A stretch of 64,000 bases of DNA, from positions 1-64,000 of the forward strand of contig WGNB01000003.1 in the NCBI GenBank assembly GCA_016124795.1. Reading direction: 5' to 3'. A model generated the notes under the pieces. It was not told the origin of the DNA, did no database searches, and saw nothing but the letters and a program-made list of their open reading frames with translations. Of the stretch, positions 18,732 to 26,789 are shown piece by piece. The stretch's first letter is position 1. Each line of letters begins with the position of its first letter. The position numbers and the translations under genes are program-made. The stretch comes from Rhodopseudomonas sp. GTDB lineage: Bacteria; Pseudomonadota; Alphaproteobacteria; Rhizobiales; Xanthobacteraceae.

Positions 18732-19473
18732 GCGCGGCTCCGAGCTTTTTCGCCGCGCCGTGGCCGAGATAGGCTTCGACGACAAGCGGATCGGCGGTCA
18801 CCTCGCCCGGAGTTCCGGCGGCGATCATGCGGCCTTCCGCCAGGACGAAGACCTGACGCGCCAGGCTCATCACCGCCTGCATGACATGCTCGATCATCAC
18901 GATGGTGACGCCGCGATCGCACAGAGCCCGGATCACCGGCACGATGTCGCGAATTTCGGAGGGGTTCAAACCCGCCAGCACCTCGTCGAGCAATAATAGC
19001 CTGGGCTCGGTCGCCAGCGCGCGGGCAAGTTCGAGGCGCTTGCGTCCGGCAACCGTCAATGAATCGGCCGGGCGGTCGAGCATCGCGCCCAGGCCAACTT
19101 CGCGCCCGACCTGTTCAGCGACATTCAGCGCCGCGTCGCGGGCGCGGTGATGCAGATGCGCGCCGACCAGAATGTTTTCGCGCACCGACAGGCCGACGAA
19201 TGGCTGGACGATCTGGAACGTCCGGGCAATGCCGCGCCGCGCCAGCCGATGCGGCGGCTCGCCGGTGACATCCTCGCCGGCAAAACGAATGCGGCCTTCA
19301 TCCGGCTTGAGAAAACCGGAGATGATCGAGAACAACGTTGTTTTGCCGGCGCCATTCGGACCGATCAACGCCGTGATGCAGGACGGCTGCGCCGACAACG
19401 ACGCCGCGTTGACCGCCAGCAATCCGCCGAAACGATGCGACACCCGCTCGACGCTCAGCAGAGGGTCAGCCAT
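18721..19473 (-). CDS. Branched-chain-type ABC transporter ATPase, LivG-like
   Basis: A 250-residue ATP-binding subunit with Walker A GPNGAGKTT (38-46), the LivG-specific GIARTFQIVQPF segment and Walker B LLLLDEVLAGLNPSE. The signature region is S-L-T-V-A-G-R-K-R-L-E instead of a canonical LSGGQ, a departure often seen in this subunit. It overlaps the LivM-type gene by 8 nt and the LivF-type gene by 11 nt. It is cytoplasmic, docked on the permease. Confidence 0.93.
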   Translation of the reverse strand: MADPLLSVERVSHRFGGLLAVNAASLSAQPSCITALIGPNGAGKTTLFSIISGFLKPDEGRIRFAGEDVTGEPPHRLARRGIARTFQIVQPFVGLSVRENILVGAHLHHRARDAALNVAEQVGREVGLGAMLDRPADSLTVAGRKRLELARALATEPRLLLLDEVLAGLNPSEIRDIVPVIRALCDRGVTIVMIEHVMQAVMSLARQVFVLAEGRMIAAGTPGEVTADPLVVEAYLGHGAAKKLGAAHEH

Positions 19474-20506
19474 GTTCGGCCTCCTCCGCCGGAATCGACG
19501 CGGGCCGCCAGCGCCGGCCGCACCATCGCCGCGCGGCGGTCAGGCCGCCGACAAGACCGCGCGGCGCCATTCCGATGACCAGCACGAGGACGATGCCGTA
19601 AACGACGAGATCGAGACCGGGCGCGTCGCCGGCCAGCAGTTTGGCGCCCTCGCCGAGCGACTTCACCACCAGCGCGCCGAACAACGGGCCGAAGACGGTA
19701 CCGACACCGCCAATGATCGGCGTCAGCAACGCCTCGATCGAAATCCAGGTGCCATAGGCAATGCCGGAATCGATGAACAGGAAGTACTGCACATAAAAGC
19801 AGCCGGCAGCGGCGGTGATCGCGGCCGAGAGCACCATCGCGCCGAGTTTGACCATGATGACGTCGACGCCCAGCGCGCGGGCGGCGTCCTCGTTCTCGCG
19901 CACGGCGACCAGCCAGACGCCGAAGCGCGACCGTTCGACCAGATGCGTAATCACCAGGGACACGGCGACCATCGCCAGAATGACCCAGTAAAACACCGCA
20001 CGGCTTTCGAACTGAAACGCCCGCGCATGCAGATCGAGCTTGACCAGCGTACCGACCCCGGCGCCGGTAATCGGCGTCACGCTGGCGACGATGCGCAGCA
20101 CTTCGGCGAAAGCCAGCGTCACCAGCGCGAAATACGAACCGCGCAGACCGGAGCGGAACGACAAACCGCCGATGACCGCGCCGACCACGGCGCCGCCGGC
20201 AATGCCGGCGGCGAAACCGGCCCAGGCATTGACGCCATAGCGCACTTGCAAAATGGCGGTAACGTATGCGCCGGTGCCGAAGAAGGCGGCGTGGCCGAAC
20301 GAATACTGACCGCCATAGCCGCCGAGAATGTTCCAGCCCTGCCCGGCCAGGGCCGCCAGCAACGTCGCCACCAGGAAATTCAGCGTGACGTTGGAATGAA
20401 CGACCAGCGGCACGGCGGCCAGCACCGCCACCACGATCACGATCGACGCGAACCTTCCGATTCCGTGCCCGGTCGCGCCACGCTTTGTCATGCCGGATCT
20501 TGTCAT
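19466..20506 (-). CDS. Branched-chain-type ABC transporter permease, LivM-like
   Basis: A 346-residue inner-membrane permease started at the ATG at 20504-20506, which overlaps the LivH stop in an ATGA; a second ATG lies 5 codons downstream. The open frame continues much further upstream, but only as a shadow of livH. Hallmarks are GQGWNILGGYGGQYSFGHAAFFGTGAY split over the first helices, then R-E-N-E-D-A-A-R-A-L-G-V and GGVGTVFGPLFGA. About eight to nine hydrophobic segments are visible. Confidence 0.92.
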   Translation of the reverse strand: MTRSGMTKRGATGHGIGRFASIVIVVAVLAAVPLVVHSNVTLNFLVATLLAALAGQGWNILGGYGGQYSFGHAAFFGTGAYVTAILQVRYGVNAWAGFAAGIAGGAVVGAVIGGLSFRSGLRGSYFALVTLAFAEVLRIVASVTPITGAGVGTLVKLDLHARAFQFESRAVFYWVILAMVAVSLVITHLVERSRFGVWLVAVRENEDAARALGVDVIMVKLGAMVLSAAITAAAGCFYVQYFLFIDSGIAYGTWISIEALLTPIIGGVGTVFGPLFGALVVKSLGEGAKLLAGDAPGLDLVVYGIVLVLVIGMAPRGLVGGLTAARRWCGRRWRPASIPAEEAEHG

Positions 20507-21375
20507 GCCTTGGCTCCGAACAGGCCGTTCGGGCGCACCAGCAGCACCAGGATAAAGATCAAGAAGATGCCGATCTGGCCCAGCGAATCGCCGAGGAACA
20601 GGCCTGACAGACTTTCCACGACGCCGGTGACAAGACCGCCGATCAGCGCGCCCGGCACCGAGCCCATGCCGCCGAGCACCACGATGGTGAATGCGATCAG
20701 CACGAAGGCGTTGCCGACACTGGGATTGACGTAATAAGTCGGGATCAGCAGGCAGGCGGCGATGGCGACGCAGGCGGTGCCAAGGCCAAACGTCACCGCG
20801 TAAATATGCGCGACATCGATGCCCGCGAGTTCCGCCCCGAGTCTCTCCTTGGCGACGGCGCGAATGGCCTTGCCGGTATCGGTCCAGGCCATGATCAGCC
20901 ACAGCAGCAGCGCGACGACGAACACCGCGCCGAAGCCGACCAGCCTCGGCACGGCCAGGAATGTGAAGCCGAGATCGATGCTCTGAAAGGCATAGGGTAC
21001 GTCGATCGTGCGGGTATCGGCGTGAAAGGCATAAAGCAGCGCGTTTTCAATGACGATGGCGATGCCGAGCGTCACCAGCAGCATGTTGCGGTCGTCGCCA
21101 TGCGACGCCGGGCCGATGACGAAGCGCTGAAACGCGTAGCCACATGCGAAAAAAGCCGGTGCCAGCAAGAAGGCCGCCAGATAAGGATCGAGACCGAACT
21201 GGTGAAAGGCGAAAAAGGCCGCGAACAAGGCCGCACTCAACAGCGCGCCATGCGCGAAATTGATGATGTGCAGAACGCCATAGACCAGCGTCAGCCCAAG
21301 GGCCACCAGCGCATAGACCGCGCCGGTCAACAGACCGTTGAAAATAGCGGCAATCAGAATGGCGGGTGTAAACAC
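20503..21375 (-). CDS. Branched-chain-type ABC transporter permease, LivH-like
   Basis: A 290-residue permease with about eight hydrophobic segments. The N-terminal G-A-V-Y-A-L-V-A-L-G-L-T-L-V-Y-G-V-L is the LivH signature, followed by I-N-F-A-H-G. R-A-V-A-K-E-R-L-G-A-E-L-A-G-I-D forms the coupling helix contacting the ATPases, and GGMGSVPGALIGG lies near the end. A 75-nt gap with a perfect 14-bp hairpin separates it from the binding-protein gene. Confidence 0.92.
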   Translation of the reverse strand: MFTPAILIAAIFNGLLTGAVYALVALGLTLVYGVLHIINFAHGALLSAALFAAFFAFHQFGLDPYLAAFLLAPAFFACGYAFQRFVIGPASHGDDRNMLLVTLGIAIVIENALLYAFHADTRTIDVPYAFQSIDLGFTFLAVPRLVGFGAVFVVALLLWLIMAWTDTGKAIRAVAKERLGAELAGIDVAHIYAVTFGLGTACVAIAACLLIPTYYVNPSVGNAFVLIAFTIVVLGGMGSVPGALIGGLVTGVVESLSGLFLGDSLGQIGIFLIFILVLLVRPNGLFGAKA

Positions 21376-21407
21376 GAACTCATGACTTCATGAAGCATAA
21401 CGCCTCG

Positions 21408-21440
21408 GCCCCGGGCGGCGCGTCCGGCGCCGCCCGGGGC
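21408..21440 (-). terminator. Perfect 14-bp stem-loop between binding-protein and permease genes
   Basis: GCCCCGGGCGGCGC (21408-21421) and its exact complement (21427-21440) enclose a 5-nt loop. No U-tract follows on the minus strand. In this position, after the binding-protein gene and before the permease, such hairpins are known to cause partial termination or to protect the upstream message, so that more binding protein than permease is made. Confidence 0.6.
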
Positions 21441-21450
21441 ACGGTGGCAA

Positions 21451-22686
21451 TTACGCCGGCATCGGGAACACCGGCTTGGCGTTGGCGAAAGCAGCCGGCA
21501 GAATGACCTTGATATCGTTATCGAGCACCTGCGTATTGGCCGGCGCCGCGCCCTCGTTCTGACCGTTGACGAACTTGGTCGGACCGTAAGGCATGATGTG
21601 CCCGGCGAAGGTCGAACTCGCCAAGGCCGCGATGATTTTGGCGCGATCGGCCGAAGCGCCGCGCTCAAGCGCATCGGCGACGAGTTGAACGCAACTGTAA
21701 TTGAGATAAACCTCGTAGGTGAAGAACTGACCCTTGGCCTCGACCTTCTTCTTGAGTGCCAGTGCTTTGGGATTGCGCGGATCGAACCAGTGATTGCAAT
21801 CCATGATGTACTTGGCCGCCTCGGGGAATTCCTTGAGGAACTTGTACGACGAGGCCGCGCCGCCGAGCACCGAATAGATGCCCTTCGGCCGCACATGCTG
21901 CTGCTGCATGGTGCGGGCGAGCAGCACATACTCATTGTAATAGTTCGCCGGGATGACGATGTCCGGGTTTTGCGCCTTGATCTTGAGCACGACATTGTTG
22001 AAGTCGCGCGTCGGCGTCGGGTGGGCGATGGTCTCGAGGATCGAGAAACCATGCTGCGGCAACTGCGCATTCAGCAGCTTGGCGACGCCGGAGCCGAACA
22101 GTGAATCTTCATGGACGATCATCACCGTCTTGGCCGGCTTGCCGGCCTGATCGTTGATGGCGGCAAGGTTGGCGATCGCGGTCTTGGCGATGACGCCGAA
22201 GCCGGGCCCGAAGCGGAAGGTGTTCTTCAGGCCACGGGTCACGATGCTGTCGGCGACGCCGACGTCGACGAGATACGGCAGGTCATAGCGAGACGCCGCC
22301 TGGCTGACCGCGAGACAAATCGAGCTGGCGTAACCGCCGACGATGGCGGACACACCTGCCGAATTCATCTTCTCGACTTCGGCCGTGCCGCCATCGGGCG
22401 AAGACCGGGCATCGCCGAGAACCGGATCGAGCTTGGCCCCGCCCAGCGCCTTGATGCCGCCGGCGGCGTTGATTTCCTCGATCGCCAGGGTCGCGCCGAG
22501 CCGGCCCTGCTGGCCGGAATAGGACAATGCACCGGTCACCGGGTGGAGCACGCCCAGCTTCACCGCCGCGCCCTGCGCGCGCAGGATCGACGGCATGGCA
22601 ACGGTGCCGGTGGCCGCGGCGGCAGCCCCCAATGCCGTTGTCGCGAGAAACTTACGCCGGCTGACCGGCATTTTGGAATCCGTCAT
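21451..22686 (-). CDS. ABC transporter substrate-binding protein, LivK/amide-binding type
   Basis: A 411-residue periplasmic binding protein of the Peripla_BP_6 type. It has a Tat-like signal (V-S-R-R-K-F-L, then an Ala-rich core, cleavage near residues 37-39). The mature start VKLGVLHPVTGALSYSGQQG matches the family. Lobe I continues with A-I-E-E-I-N-A-A-G-G-I. The C-terminal half has F-T-Y-E-V-Y-L-N-Y and late polar loops. It is the second gene of the operon, 18 nt after the GntR stop, so the regulator and transporter share a promoter. The ligand is probably the substrate of HyuAB. Confidence 0.92.
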   Translation of the reverse strand: MTDSKMPVSRRKFLATTALGAAAAATGTVAMPSILRAQGAAVKLGVLHPVTGALSYSGQQGRLGATLAIEEINAAGGIKALGGAKLDPVLGDARSSPDGGTAEVEKMNSAGVSAIVGGYASSICLAVSQAASRYDLPYLVDVGVADSIVTRGLKNTFRFGPGFGVIAKTAIANLAAINDQAGKPAKTVMIVHEDSLFGSGVAKLLNAQLPQHGFSILETIAHPTPTRDFNNVVLKIKAQNPDIVIPANYYNEYVLLARTMQQQHVRPKGIYSVLGGAASSYKFLKEFPEAAKYIMDCNHWFDPRNPKALALKKKVEAKGQFFTYEVYLNYSCVQLVADALERGASADRAKIIAALASSTFAGHIMPYGPTKFVNGQNEGAAPANTQVLDNDIKVILPAAFANAKPVFPMPA

Positions 22687-22704
22687 CTCCGCTCTCCCTC
22701 TCGT

Positions 22705-23580
22705 TTAACGTTGTGGCGCATGGCGCACGGGCTTCAGATCGCGAGTTAGATTTTTCGGCGCGGAGGTCTTGCCCGCGCCGGTAGTTTTCGGGCGCAAGAC
22801 CGGCGACCATTGCTTGGTGTCGGCGGCGCCCGACCGCACCAGATCGATTTCCAGCGCATAGCGATCGGGCCGGTACAGTGCATGAAGATGTTCGACGCCA
22901 CGACCGGCCTGGTCGTAGACGACGCGCACCAGTTCAATCAGCGGCGAGCCGGTGCGCACATCGAGCGCCGCCGCCACGTCCGGCGTCGCCAAGCCGGCGC
23001 CGATGCGCTGATGCGCGCGCTCGACCTTGACGCCGGCGCGTTCCAGCAGTTCGAGCAGGGGCCGCGAACCCAACTCCTGTTCGCTGAAAGTAATCGAGAT
23101 ACTTTCGGGCACATAAGTGGTCAGATAGGAAAACGGCACGCCATCGACCGAGCGCACGCGCACCGACCGCTGCAACATCTGATCGGCGGCCACGCCCAGC
23201 GCCTGCGCCACCGCGCCTTCCGCCGGCACGTAGTCGAACGCCATCAGCTTGACCGCCGTGCGACGGCCCATGTCGGCGACGTTGGCCAAAACACCGGCGA
23301 TGTCGGCACTGATCGGCGCCGGAGCCGGCCGATAAATGACGCGCGTGCCGGCGCTCGGCCGCCGTTCGATCAGGCGCTCGCGCGCCAGTTCACCAAGCGC
23401 GCGGCGCACCGTGACGCGCGATACGCCATGCGCATCCGCCAGTTCGTTCTCGGTCGGCAGCCGCGCGCCAAAAGCCACCGCGCCGCTCAGGATGCGGTCA
23501 CGCAGGACCAGATAGACCTGCTTTGCTTTCGCCTCGCCCAGCCAATCGCGCAAGCGCTCTGCCCTCGTCCTCAGGTCCAC
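22705..23580 (-). CDS. GntR-family regulator with UTRA domain (HutC subfamily), cluster 1
   Basis: A 291-residue repressor-type protein with GTG start at 23578-23580 and AAAGG upstream. The winged helix is at about 18-82 (A-R-L-P-T-E-N-E-L-A-D-A-H-G-V-S-R-V-T-V-R-R-A-L). The UTRA ligand domain runs from about 95 to 255, with V-P-F-S-Y-L-T-T-Y and the closing Y-R-P-D-R-Y. It is the first gene of the ten-gene minus-strand operon. A perfect GTAT-N8-ATAC palindrome lies 20 nt before its start codon, arguing for autoregulation. It is clearly paralogous to the GntR at 30929-31708 (same length of linker, V-P-F-S-Y-L-T/S-T-Y/W and Y-R-x-D-R-Y shared). Confidence 0.92.
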   Translation of the reverse strand: MDLRTRAERLRDWLGEAKAKQVYLVLRDRILSGAVAFGARLPTENELADAHGVSRVTVRRALGELARERLIERRPSAGTRVIYRPAPAPISADIAGVLANVADMGRRTAVKLMAFDYVPAEGAVAQALGVAADQMLQRSVRVRSVDGVPFSYLTTYVPESISITFSEQELGSRPLLELLERAGVKVERAHQRIGAGLATPDVAAALDVRTGSPLIELVRVVYDQAGRGVEHLHALYRPDRYALEIDLVRSGAADTKQWSPVLRPKTTGAGKTSAPKNLTRDLKPVRHAPQR

Positions 23581-23596
23581 GACGATGGACCTTTAC

Positions 23597-23617
23597 TTGG
23601 TATCTTTTAGCATACAA
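23597..23617. promoter_or_regulatory. GntR operator candidate 1
   Basis: The core GTAT-CTTTTAGC-ATAC (23600-23615) has perfect 4-bp half-sites, extended by TTG and AA on the outside. It lies between the GntR gene start (23580, minus) and leuC (23713, plus). Sites of the same design occur at 26643-26662 and 29743-29762. Confidence 0.6.
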
Positions 23618-23712
23618 TATCGCGACGCCTCGGCAAGCCCCGTTTGTCACCGGTACTGCCGAGATAAGATGCAGCCCTGAGCAAGCCCGTTAGCAAACCC
23701 CCTTGGCAAGCT

Positions 23713-25125
23713 ATGTCCGAACCGCAGACCCTGTTCGATAAACTTTGGTCGTCACACGAAATCGCGCACCGCGAGGACGGCGCCGCGCTGCTGTGGATCG
23801 ACCGACATTATATCCACGAGGGTTCGTTTCACGCCTTCAGCCAGATGAAGTCGCGCGGCCGCAACGTTGCCGAGCCGGGCCTCACGTTCGGCGTCGCCGA
23901 TCATTATGTGCCGACACGGCACCGCGACCGCGACATCGCCAATGCCGAGATCGCCGCGATGGTCCGCAACCTGACCGGCAACGCGGCCGAGGCCGGCGTT
24001 ACATTGTTCGGCCTCAATGACCCGCGCCAGGGCATTGTACATGTCGTCTTCCCGGAGCAAGGGCTGACATTGCCCGGCCTGTCGATTGTCTGCGGCGACA
24101 GCCACACCTCGACGCATGGCGCTTTTGGCGCTTATGCATTTGGTATCGGCGCGTCCGAAGTGGCGCATGTCCTGATGACGCAGACCTTGTGGCAGAAGAA
24201 GCCGAAACGGATGCGCGTGACGGTCGACGGCGCCGCGCTTCCCGGCGTCGCCGCCAAGGATATCGCGCTGGCGATCATCGCCCGCCTCCATTCCGATGGC
24301 GCCCAGGGCCACGCCATCGAATATGCCGGCAGCGCGATCGCGGCGCTCTCGATGGAAGGCCGCATGACGTTATGCAATCTGTCGATCGAGGCCGGCGGAC
24401 GATGCGGCATGGTCGCGCCCGACGCGACCACTTTCGCTTATCTCAAAGACCGGCCTTACGCGCCCAAGGGCGCGGCCTTCGACCGGGCGACCGAAGCCTG
24501 GTCGCGGCTCGTCTCGGACACCGACGCCGCTTTCGACAGCGAGGTGACGCTCGACGCCGCGGCGATCGCGCCCATCGTCACATGGGGAACGACGCCCGAC
24601 GACGCTTTGCCAATCGACGCTGCCGCGCCCGATCCGGCGCGCGAAACCGACGCGGCCCGCGCCAGCTACGTCCGCGAGGCGCTCGACTATATGGGCATCG
24701 CGCCCGGCAAAAAACTGAACGAGATCGCGATCGATCGCGTCTTCATCGGGTCCTGCACCAATTCGCGCATCGAAGACCTGCGCGCCGCCGCCGTCGTCCT
24801 CGATGGCCGCGTCAGCAAGGTGCCCGGTCTGGTTTCGCCAGGTTCGTCGAGCGTGAAACGACAGGCCGAACAGGAAGGGCTCGACCGCATCTTCCGCGCC
24901 GCCGGGCTCGAATGGGCCGAGTCCGGCTGTTCGATGTGTGTCGGCATCAATGGCGACGTTGTGCCGCCGGGCGAACGCTGCGCGTCGACCACCAATCGCA
25001 ACTTCCGTGGCCGGCAAGGCCCCGGCGCGCGCACCCATTTGATGTCGCCGGCGATGGTCGCGGCGGCGGCCGTGAACGGCCACCTCGCCGACGTCCGGCC
25101 GTTGCTCGCCGGTCGCAAACTCTAG
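23713..25125 (+). CDS. leuC: 3-isopropylmalate dehydratase large subunit-like (aconitase family)
   Basis: A 470-residue aconitase-superfamily large subunit. GDSHTSTHGAFGAYAFGIG, the substrate/cluster loop, is intact, and the [4Fe-4S] ligands are C348 (FIGSCTNSR), C406 and C409 (SGCSMCVG). Length and motifs are LeuC-like, but the N-terminal wording differs from that expected of a housekeeping alphaproteobacterial LeuC. The gene is divergent from a GntR-controlled catabolic operon instead of lying with other leucine genes. It may therefore hydrate maleate, citraconate or dimethylmaleate rather than isopropylmaleate. No good ribosome site is seen before the ATG. Confidence 0.88.
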   Translation: MSEPQTLFDKLWSSHEIAHREDGAALLWIDRHYIHEGSFHAFSQMKSRGRNVAEPGLTFGVADHYVPTRHRDRDIANAEIAAMVRNLTGNAAEAGVTLFGLNDPRQGIVHVVFPEQGLTLPGLSIVCGDSHTSTHGAFGAYAFGIGASEVAHVLMTQTLWQKKPKRMRVTVDGAALPGVAAKDIALAIIARLHSDGAQGHAIEYAGSAIAALSMEGRMTLCNLSIEAGGRCGMVAPDATTFAYLKDRPYAPKGAAFDRATEAWSRLVSDTDAAFDSEVTLDAAAIAPIVTWGTTPDDALPIDAAAPDPARETDAARASYVREALDYMGIAPGKKLNEIAIDRVFIGSCTNSRIEDLRAAAVVLDGRVSKVPGLVSPGSSSVKRQAEQEGLDRIFRAAGLEWAESGCSMCVGINGDVVPPGERCASTTNRNFRGRQGPGARTHLMSPAMVAAAAVNGHLADVRPLLAGRKL

Positions 25126-25136
25126 GAAAAGCCCGG

Positions 25137-25754
25137 ATGGAAAAATTCGTCCACCTCACCGCCAAGGCCTGCCCGCTGACCCAGCCCAATATCAACACCG
25201 ATCAGATCCTGCCGGCCCGCTATTTGAAATGGCCACGCTCGCGCGGCATCGGCCAGGTGCTGTTTCAGGATCTGCGCTTCGACAGCGAGGGCCGTGAGAT
25301 TGCCGATTTTCCGCTGAACCGGCCGGAATGGCGCGACGCGCGGATTGTCGTCGCCGGCCGCAATTTCGGCGGCGGTTCGTCGCGCGAAGCGGCGGTCTAC
25401 GCGCTTTACGACTACGGCATCGCATGCGTGATCGCCCCCTCCTTCGGCGACATCTTCGCGCAAAACGCGGTCAAGAATGGATTGCTGACCGCGATCCTGC
25501 CGGAGGCGGAGATCGCCGAACTCTCGGATGCCATCGCCAGCGCGCCGACCGAAGCGGTGACGGTCGATCTCGAGCAGCAGACGATTACACGCGGCAACCG
25601 CAGTTACAGTTTCACGGTCGATCCGGTCAGCCGCAATCAGTTGCTCAATGGATGGGACGACGTCGATCTGACGGAAAGCCGCCGCGACGAGATCACGGCC
25701 TTCAAGGCGGATGACAAACGCAAGCGTCCCTGGGCGACGCCGTCCGCGCCGTAA
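25137..25754 (+). CDS. leuD: 3-isopropylmalate dehydratase small subunit-like
   Basis: A 205-residue swivelling-domain subunit that pairs with the large subunit encoded 11 nt upstream. Family marks are NINTDQILPARYLK near the start, GRNFGGGSSREAAVYAL in the middle (the substrate-binding G-x-G-S-S-R loop) and IAPSFGDIFAQNAVKNGLL. The C-terminal part ends in N-G-W-D-D-V and a short basic tail. It is cytoplasmic. The pair resembles both LeuCD and the two-subunit maleate/dimethylmaleate hydratases, and sequence inspection alone cannot separate them. Confidence 0.9.
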   Translation: MEKFVHLTAKACPLTQPNINTDQILPARYLKWPRSRGIGQVLFQDLRFDSEGREIADFPLNRPEWRDARIVVAGRNFGGGSSREAAVYALYDYGIACVIAPSFGDIFAQNAVKNGLLTAILPEAEIAELSDAIASAPTEAVTVDLEQQTITRGNRSYSFTVDPVSRNQLLNGWDDVDLTESRRDEITAFKADDKRKRPWATPSAP

Positions 25755-25759
25755 GCCGC

Positions 25760-25783
25760 CGACCGCGTTTCAAACCGCGGTCG
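25760..25783. terminator. Bidirectional hairpin between convergent genes
   Basis: CGACCGCG and CGCGGTCG form a perfect 8-bp stem with an 8-nt AT-rich loop (TTTCAAAC). It lies just past the leuD stop and overlaps the stop codon of the convergent isomerase gene. No U-tract is present on either side, so termination is plausible but not proven. Confidence 0.45.
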
Positions 25784-26537
25784 CCTGCACATAATGTTCG
25801 CGCCAGCCCTCGCCCGCGAGATAACGGCGAGCCGCTTCGGCCTGCTTCAGGGCCGGATCGAACACCGCGAGCGAACGCCAGGCCAGCGCCGACATGCAGG
25901 ACAACACCGGCAACGCGGACGCGGAAGCATGCGCCAATATCGGGCCGAGCGTCGGCATGCCGGTGCCCAGCATCACCACCGCGTCGACCGGCTTGCCGGC
26001 GATGTCGGAAAGCGCCGATCCGGCGGCCTCGGCGGCCAGGCTGTAGATCGGATGAAAATCGCTCGCCGCGTTGAAAGCGCTCGACACGGCGGCGACGACA
26101 AGGCCATGGCCTTGCCAATAGGTCTTGCTCGCTTCCGTCAGGTCGGGCGGATAAGGCGAGACAAGTCCGATGCGCCGCGCGCCCAGCACCGTCAGCGCGT
26201 CGGCCACCGCGCGTCCGGCCGTCACGAAGGGATGGCCGCGCGCCGCTTCAATCGCCTCGACCGCGGCGCGCTCCCGCGCAATGCCTTGCAGGTAGGACGC
26301 GCCGGTGCAGGCAAAGGCATAAACGCCGACCGGCGCATTGGCGAATTGCGTCGCGGTGTCGCCCATGTCGTTGAAATAATCGCCGAGACGACTTTCGATC
26401 GTCGGCTTGTCGCTGACCAGGCGCGCATTCAGAAACGCATAACCGGGCGGCATCAGGATTGAGAATTCGGGTTCGACCGTGGTGTTGGCCTGCGGCGTGA
26501 GCAACCCGATCAGACCCTTGCGCGCGTATTCGACCAT
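25770..26537 (-). CDS. Asp/Glu racemase-fold protein, maleate isomerase/arylmalonate decarboxylase-like
   Basis: A 255-residue protein started at ATG 26537 (AGAGG ribosome site upstream). GLLTPQANTTVEPEF at the start and YAFACTGASYL are typical of the maleate cis-trans isomerase family. The two catalytic Cys positions, C77 and C214 (PVLSCMSALAW), are both present. Maleate isomerase uses two, whereas arylmalonate decarboxylase keeps only the second, so an isomerase or racemase is favoured. It is divergent from the ABC transporter at 26790 with a GntR-type palindrome in between, and converges on leuD. The substrate is probably a maleate-like dicarboxylate made by the neighbouring enzymes. Confidence 0.85.
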   Translation of the reverse strand: MVEYARKGLIGLLTPQANTTVEPEFSILMPPGYAFLNARLVSDKPTIESRLGDYFNDMGDTATQFANAPVGVYAFACTGASYLQGIARERAAVEAIEAARGHPFVTAGRAVADALTVLGARRIGLVSPYPPDLTEASKTYWQGHGLVVAAVSSAFNAASDFHPIYSLAAEAAGSALSDIAGKPVDAVVMLGTGMPTLGPILAHASASALPVLSCMSALAWRSLAVFDPALKQAEAARRYLAGEGWREHYVQATAV

Positions 26538-26642
26538 CGCAACCTCTTTGCCATCGCCGTGAAGCCCACAACCGGCGCGATGCCGAAACGATCGACAAAG
26601 GCCGCTGAACAAAGTGCTTCGTGCGAACTTGACGGAGTAAGT

Positions 26643-26662
26643 TTGTCCTATAGGCTATACAA
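26643..26662. promoter_or_regulatory. GntR operator candidate 2
   Basis: The 20-mer TTGTCCTATAGGCTATACAA has outer TTGT/ACAA arms and a central TATAG-G-CTATA palindrome. Its core GTCC-N8-ATAC has the same half-site spacing as the sites at 23600 and 29745. It lies between the divergent isomerase (start 26537) and the transporter ATPase (start 26790); a possible -35 TTGACG (26629-26634) precedes it, so a bound repressor would cover the promoter. Confidence 0.6.
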
Positions 26663-26789
26663 GAAGCGGTTATACATCGCAGTCAAGGCGGGTCCAATGC
26701 CGGGGGACGCGCCAACGGACCGAAAGGCTTGTCATGCTTTCGACGAGGCGTATCCACGCGCCATTCCTTGTTCCGGCCAGACGCGCGCC

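Noticed and set aside
20507-20902. N-terminal extension of the LivM-type gene to 478 codons
   Set aside because: The extension lies within livH in another frame; ATG 20506 overlapping the livH stop gives the normal LivM length.
23713-25754. Certain assignment of the leuC-leuD pair to leucine biosynthesis
   Set aside because: Motifs fit LeuCD, but position in a GntR-linked catabolic region and the divergent N-terminus leave maleate/citraconate/dimethylmaleate hydratase equally open.
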